Source: Oscillospiraceae bacterium
Lineage (GTDB): Bacteria; Bacillota; Clostridia; Oscillospirales; Ruminococcaceae
Assembly (NCBI GenBank): GCA_902362965.1
Contig: CABIYQ010000029.1
Coordinates: forward strand, 1 to 5,947
DNA length: 5,947 nt
Direction of reading: 5' to 3'
Below are positions 1-4,000 of the stretch, one piece after another. Each line of letters starts with the position of its first letter. Position 1 is the stretch's first letter. The notes under the pieces were generated by a model that searched no databases, was not told the DNA's origin, and saw only the letters and a program-made list of their open reading frames with translations. A program made the position numbers and the translations under genes.

Positions 1-191
1 ATCAGCGGAAGTCCGAAAATTTGCAGAGGATTTTCAGCAATTATGTAAATTTTTGTAAAAGCGTCCCCCGAAAGATTATGATAACACCAACACGTTTTGT
101 TCATTACAACAAAGGAAATAACTGATATTACCAGAGGAATTATATATTTCTTTTGCAGGAAACTGTTAAAGTGTTCTTTCAATGTTTTCAT
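1..191 (-). CDS. N-terminal part of a membrane protein, candidate VirD4/PcfC-type conjugation coupling protein (3' end off window)
   Basis: An open frame of 63 codons runs from an ATG at 191-189 to the window edge without a stop. An in-frame TAA lies directly before this ATG (194-192), so no earlier start is possible. The visible protein begins with a short polar stretch (MKTLKEHFNSFLQKK). A hydrophobic segment follows at about residues 16-30 (YIIPLVISVISFVVM), then a short loop containing CWCYHN and a second mildly hydrophobic stretch near the edge (IYIIAENPLQIFGLPL). This is a basic patch, a membrane helix, an outside loop and possibly a second helix. VirD4/TraG coupling ATPases of Firmicutes ICEs have such an N-terminus, and in pCF10-like elements pcfC directly follows pcfB. 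The gene overlaps pcfB by 26 bases in another frame, which suggests translational coupling. Its own Shine-Dalgarno is weak (GGA about 8 bases upstream). No ATPase motif is inside the window, so the VirD4 identity is inferred from position and topology. Another small membrane component of the transfer channel is the alternative. Confidence 0.6.
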   Translation of the reverse strand, partial: MKTLKEHFNSFLQKKYIIPLVISVISFVVMNKTCWCYHNLSGDAFTKIYIIAENPLQIFGLPL

Positions 192-888
192 TTACTTTTT
201 CCATTCCCTTTTTAACACCGTTTTCCATAGTTTTCTCAGCTTCCTTTGCCGTTTCCTTAACTTTTTCCTGATTACCCGCTAATTTCTCTAAAACCGAATC
301 TTTAGCCTTTAAATCATGTTCTTTATATTCCCTAAACACTCGTTCCATAACTTCGTTGTCTCTTGCTTTAAAAAAAATAACATACTGTTTGCTTTTAGGA
401 TTTTGTTTTACTGCAAAATCAACGTTATACCGTGCTGCAATATCCCTGAAATTTCTCAGAGATGAATCGCCGCTGATATCCACGCTGCTAAGCGGCTGCT
501 TTTGGAATTGCAAATCCTCTAAGCTTTGTTCGCCGTATTTTGTTAAGATTTTATCTATAACGCTGTTGTCACGGGATTTGAAATATACAGTATGTTTCTT
601 TGTTTCCGGATCATGCTGAATTGCAAAATCCAAGTTATATTTTGAAGCTGTTTTTCGGAATTCGTGAAGCTTTTCGTCTCCATTAACAACAATACTAAGC
701 ATAGGCTGACCATGCTGATACAGAGATTGCAGGCTTTGCTCTCCCTGAGGAAGTTCGGGTTTTTGAGGGAGCGTTTTTTTCCCAAAAGCCTTTTTATTTA
801 TATAATATGTAGTAAGCATTTGCAGTCCTTGCTTTACGTTATTACATGCAAACATATATATTTGTTTTGATATATCTTCATTTTGCAT
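166..888 (-). CDS. pcfB: PcfB-family (DUF3801) conjugative element protein with duplicated domain
   Basis: This is a 240-residue soluble protein. The ATG at 888-886 is preceded by an excellent ribosome binding site. The N-terminal helix (residues about 1-30, containing ACNNVKQGLQML) and the signature around YNxDFAxxxxP...YxxFFKARD match what I know of the PcfB/DUF3801 family. That family is encoded beside the coupling protein in pCF10-type plasmids and Clostridia ICEs. Its molecular role is poorly defined, but genetic context ties it to type IV secretion substrate processing. Two tandem copies of the core are visible, residues 49-118 and 119-188. Both open with GEQSL and carry the KYNLDFA/RYNVDFA and FKSRDN/FKARDN motifs. 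The family as I know it usually has one such core, so the duplication is notable. Residues about 195-238 are a charged Lys/Glu-rich helical tail (VKETAKEAEKTMENG). There is no signal peptide or membrane segment, so it is probably cytoplasmic. The 3' end overlaps the next gene by 26 bases. Confidence 0.85.
   Translation of the reverse strand: MQNEDISKQIYMFACNNVKQGLQMLTTYYINKKAFGKKTLPQKPELPQGEQSLQSLYQHGQPMLSIVVNGDEKLHEFRKTASKYNLDFAIQHDPETKKHTVYFKSRDNSVIDKILTKYGEQSLEDLQFQKQPLSSVDISGDSSLRNFRDIAARYNVDFAVKQNPKSKQYVIFFKARDNEVMERVFREYKEHDLKAKDSVLEKLAGNQEKVKETAKEAEKTMENGVKKGMEKVNENIERTL
325..744 (-). repeat. Tandem duplication of the DUF3801-like unit inside pcfB
   Basis: Residues 49-118 (bases 744-535) and 119-188 (bases 534-325) are each 70 residues and align without gaps. 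Shared positions include GEQSL at the start, QP at units 13-14, GD at 22-23, the F-R pair at 29-30, YN-DFA, FK-RDN and a closing aromatic Y. The DNA copies have diverged strongly, so the duplication is old and both copies appear to be kept by selection. Confidence 0.8.
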
Positions 889-890
889 TC

Positions 891-900
891 GATCACCTCT
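891..900 (-). promoter_or_regulatory. Strong Shine-Dalgarno of pcfB
   Basis: Read on the minus strand this is AGAGGTGATC. It matches the full complement of the 16S rRNA 3' end (AGGAGGTGATC) apart from one missing G, and lies two bases before the ATG at 888, with the AGGTG core about six bases away. It fixes the pcfB start and predicts efficient translation. Confidence 0.85.
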
Positions 901-914
901 GATCTTTAATAAAT

Positions 915-951
915 AAAGAGTCTGCTTCCCGAAAGACGGGAAGCGCTCTTT
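915..951 (-). terminator. Stem-loop between the surface-protein gene and pcfB, probable intrinsic terminator or attenuator
   Basis: The inner stem pairs eight bases (924-931 with 937-944, GCTTCCCG/CGGGAAGC) around a five-base loop. An outer six-base stem (AAAGAG 915-920 with CTCTTT 946-951) extends it across a small bulge. On the minus strand the hairpin is followed by a T-rich run (CTCTTTATTTATT), which fits Rho-independent termination after the giant gene. The T tract is interrupted, so termination may be partial. Only 26 bases separate the hairpin from the pcfB start, too few for an independent promoter. Therefore pcfB must be reached by read-through or from a promoter upstream of the hairpin, and attenuation or an mRNA end-stabilising role is possible. 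Confidence 0.65.
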
Positions 952-1014
952 AAAGGAAAAATAGTTATATATGAGGAATAATTATGATGAAAGAAAGTTA
1001 ATTATAGAATCAAC

Positions 1015-4000
1015 TTATTTTTTATTCTGCTTTCTGTGTTTGAAAAGCAGCATGCCTCCGAAAGCAGTCAGACCTGTAATGAACACAGCGGCTGGAATCT
1101 TTTTGCTTCCTGTCAGCGGTGAAGGATTATTATATGTCACATACGGAACGGTTCCGGATGTAAAGGTAGTTGTTGTAGTGACCGTAGTAGTCGTAGTGGT
1201 AGTTATTTTTTGATTTACAAATTTATCTGACAAATCATTGTTTGTGATTTTTACAACTTCTCCGTTGTTTTCAATTTTGAAGTTATAATAATTATCATCA
1301 ATATAGTATCCGTCAGGAGATTTGGTTTCCTTTAAGAAATAACTGCCGTACGGAATATTTTCAAGCCTGTACAAGCCTGTTTCAACTTCCTCCAGAACTC
1401 CGTACTGTTCGCCCTCGTCAAATTTACCGTTGCCGTTTGTATCTGTAAACACGGTAAATTCAGCGCCGGACAGCTTTTCATCAGTAAGGGAATCGTATTT
1501 TTCTATCTCAACGATGCCTTTGATTTTTACGTTGACAATAGTAATACTGATTTGAGTATTCTGACTGATTTCCACAGGATAGATCTGGTTAGTCAGAATA
1601 TATCCTTCAGGAGGCTGTATTTCAGCAATTATATATTTGCCGTATTCTACATTTTCAAAAACAAATTTACCGTTTTCGTCAGTAGTTACAGTACCCAGAG
1701 CGTTTCTGTTGGTTAAATCAGATTCGCCGTCGGCGAAAAGACCGATAACTGCGCCGCTTAAAGGTTCATCGGATTCTCCGACCTTAATACCTTCAATATT
1801 GCCTTTGATTTTTTCATTACTGATTTTGACAGTAATTACTTCATTATCTGTGCTGACGGAAACAGGGAAGGTTTTTTCTGTAAGAATATATCCCTCCGGC
1901 GATTCAATTTCGGCAACAATGTATTTGCCGTATACTATGTCCTTGAAAATAAATTTGCCGTCTTTTTCAGTGGTAACCGTTGCAAGAGCGTTTTCAGCAG
2001 TGAATTCGGATTCGCCATTGGCGAATAATCCGATAACTGCGCCTGCAAGAGGTTCGTCTGATTTTCCGACCTTAACGCCTTCTATTGTTCCACGGATTTT
2101 TTCATTATGAATTTTAACGGTTATTACCTGACCGTTTTCTTCAATACTTACCGGAAATGTTTCAGATGTAAGTACATATCCCTCCGGAGACTGAATTTCA
2201 GCAACAATGTATTTGCCGTATTCAATGTCCTCAAAGGCAAATTTGCCGTTTTCATCTGTTGTAACAGATTTTACAGCTTTATCGGCTGAAAAATCGGATT
2301 CACCATCGGCGAACAGTCCGATAACTGCGCCGCTTAAAGGTTCGTCGGATTCTCCGATCTTAATACCTTCGATATTGCCCCTGATTTTTTCATTACTGAT
2401 TTTTACAGTAATTACCTCGTTATTTTTACTGATAGAAACAGGGAATGTTTCTTCTGTAAGAATATATCCTGTAGGGGATTGAATCTCGGCAACAATATAT
2501 TTTCCGTATACTATGTCCTTGAAAATAAATTTGCCGTCTTTTTCAGTGGTAACCGCTGCAAGAGCGTTTTCAGCTGTGAATTCGGATTCGCCGTCGGAGA
2601 ACAATCCGATAACTGCGCCGCTTAAAGGTTCGTCGGATTCTCCGACCTTAACGCCTTCTATATTTCCCTTTATATCCTTATTGTAAAAGTTACCGTCCGC
2701 ATTGTTGCCGACTTTGACTGTTTCACCGTCTTTCTTAATAGAAAAGGCGTAATAATTTCTGTCGACAGTGTATCCTTCCGGAGCTTTGATTTCTCTGGTG
2801 AGATAATCGCCGTACAGTAAATCTTTATACTCATGAATTCCCGCAGAGGATTCGGTCATATTACCTAACAGTTCATCAGTACCGCCAGTAAATTTCTTAT
2901 CGCCGTTGACGTCCCTGTAAACTGCAAATACCGCTCCGTTCAGAATCTGAGGAGGATTTCCGCTGTCATATTTTGCGATCAGAACATTACCCTTAATGGG
3001 CTTGTTGCGGATCGTAATTTCAATGGTCACTCCGTTAACGTTGATGTTGACGTCGTAAATATTTTCAGACAGTACGAATCCCTCCGGCGCTTCGATTTCA
3101 GCAACCTTATATTTACCGTAAACAATATCGGTAAATTTGAAACTTCCGTCTTTATCTGACGTTACAGTTTCAATTGCATTTTCTTCTGAAAAATCAGTTT
3201 CGTCCGCATTGAAAAGACCGATCAATGCACCCTGTAATTCAGTCTTATCATCTGCATTGATTTTAAGACCGTTTACATTTCCTCTGATAACATCGTTAAA
3301 GAATTTATCCGATGATTTATCATTACTTACATTTACAATTTCTCCGTTTTCACGAATCTCAAAGTAGTAATAATTTTCATCGATAACATAGCCTGCCGGA
3401 GCAACGGTTTCTTTTAAGAAATATCCGCCGTATTCCACACCGTCAAGCTGATAAATTCCGCTTCCAGTTTCATTCAAAAATCCGTAAGATTTATCGGTAT
3501 CATTTTCAAATTTTTCGTTACCGTTTTTATCGGCGAAAATTTCAAAAACTGCCCCGTTCAGAGCCTTAGATTTATTTGTTAAATCATATTTTTTGACCTG
3601 AACGCTTCCACGGATTTTTTCATTTTTGATGGTGATTTCAATTACGTCACCATCTTCGGAAATAACAACGGGGAACGTCTCATCTGAAAGCACATATCCT
3701 GTCGGAGATTCGATCTCTTTGACAAGATAATTTCCGAAAATGATTTCTTCAAAATTAAATGAACCGTCATCGTCTGAAACGACAGTTTCGATTGCATTTT
3801 CTTCTGAAAAATCAGTTTCGTCCGCATTGAAAAGACCGATTACTGCGCCCGATAATTTTGACTTATCATCGGCGTCAACTTTCAGACCTTCAACACGCCC
3901 TGTTTTGAAAGTATTATCAATAACTTTTCCGTCATTGATTTTAATTTCTGAAACAGCCGTATCCTGACCTAAATATTCAAAATTTACGGGATATTTTGTA

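Noticed and set aside
964..1029. Possible minus-strand promoters with -10-like TATAAT (1006-1001) or TATAAC (969-964) upstream of pcfB
   Set aside because: The hexamers at the proper -35 distance (CAGAAT, TTTCAT) are poor matches, and AT-rich DNA gives such -10 boxes by chance. Not strong enough to annotate.
971..1213. Plus-strand 80-codon frame ending in a Val-rich run
   Set aside because: The Val run is the antisense of the Thr codons of the linker. It is a shadow of the surface-protein gene.
1204..3612. Dockerin modules, suggested by the DxNGDxxF loops in a Ruminococcus-like protein
   Set aside because: Only one loop occurs per domain and it is embedded in a full Cna-B-type beta domain. 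A dockerin needs two EF-like loops with helices in about 60-70 residues.
1204..3897. Regularly spaced repeats that might suggest a CRISPR-like array
   Set aside because: The repeats are about 288-327 bases, in frame, divergent and protein-coding. There are no short identical repeats with unique spacers.
1637..3967. Several plus-strand open frames (1637-2110, 2207-2482, 3137-3367, 3740-3967) with similar Ser/Pro-rich translations
   Set aside because: They lie antisense to the repeated SpaA domains and resemble each other only because the coding strand repeats. They lack Shine-Dalgarno sites.
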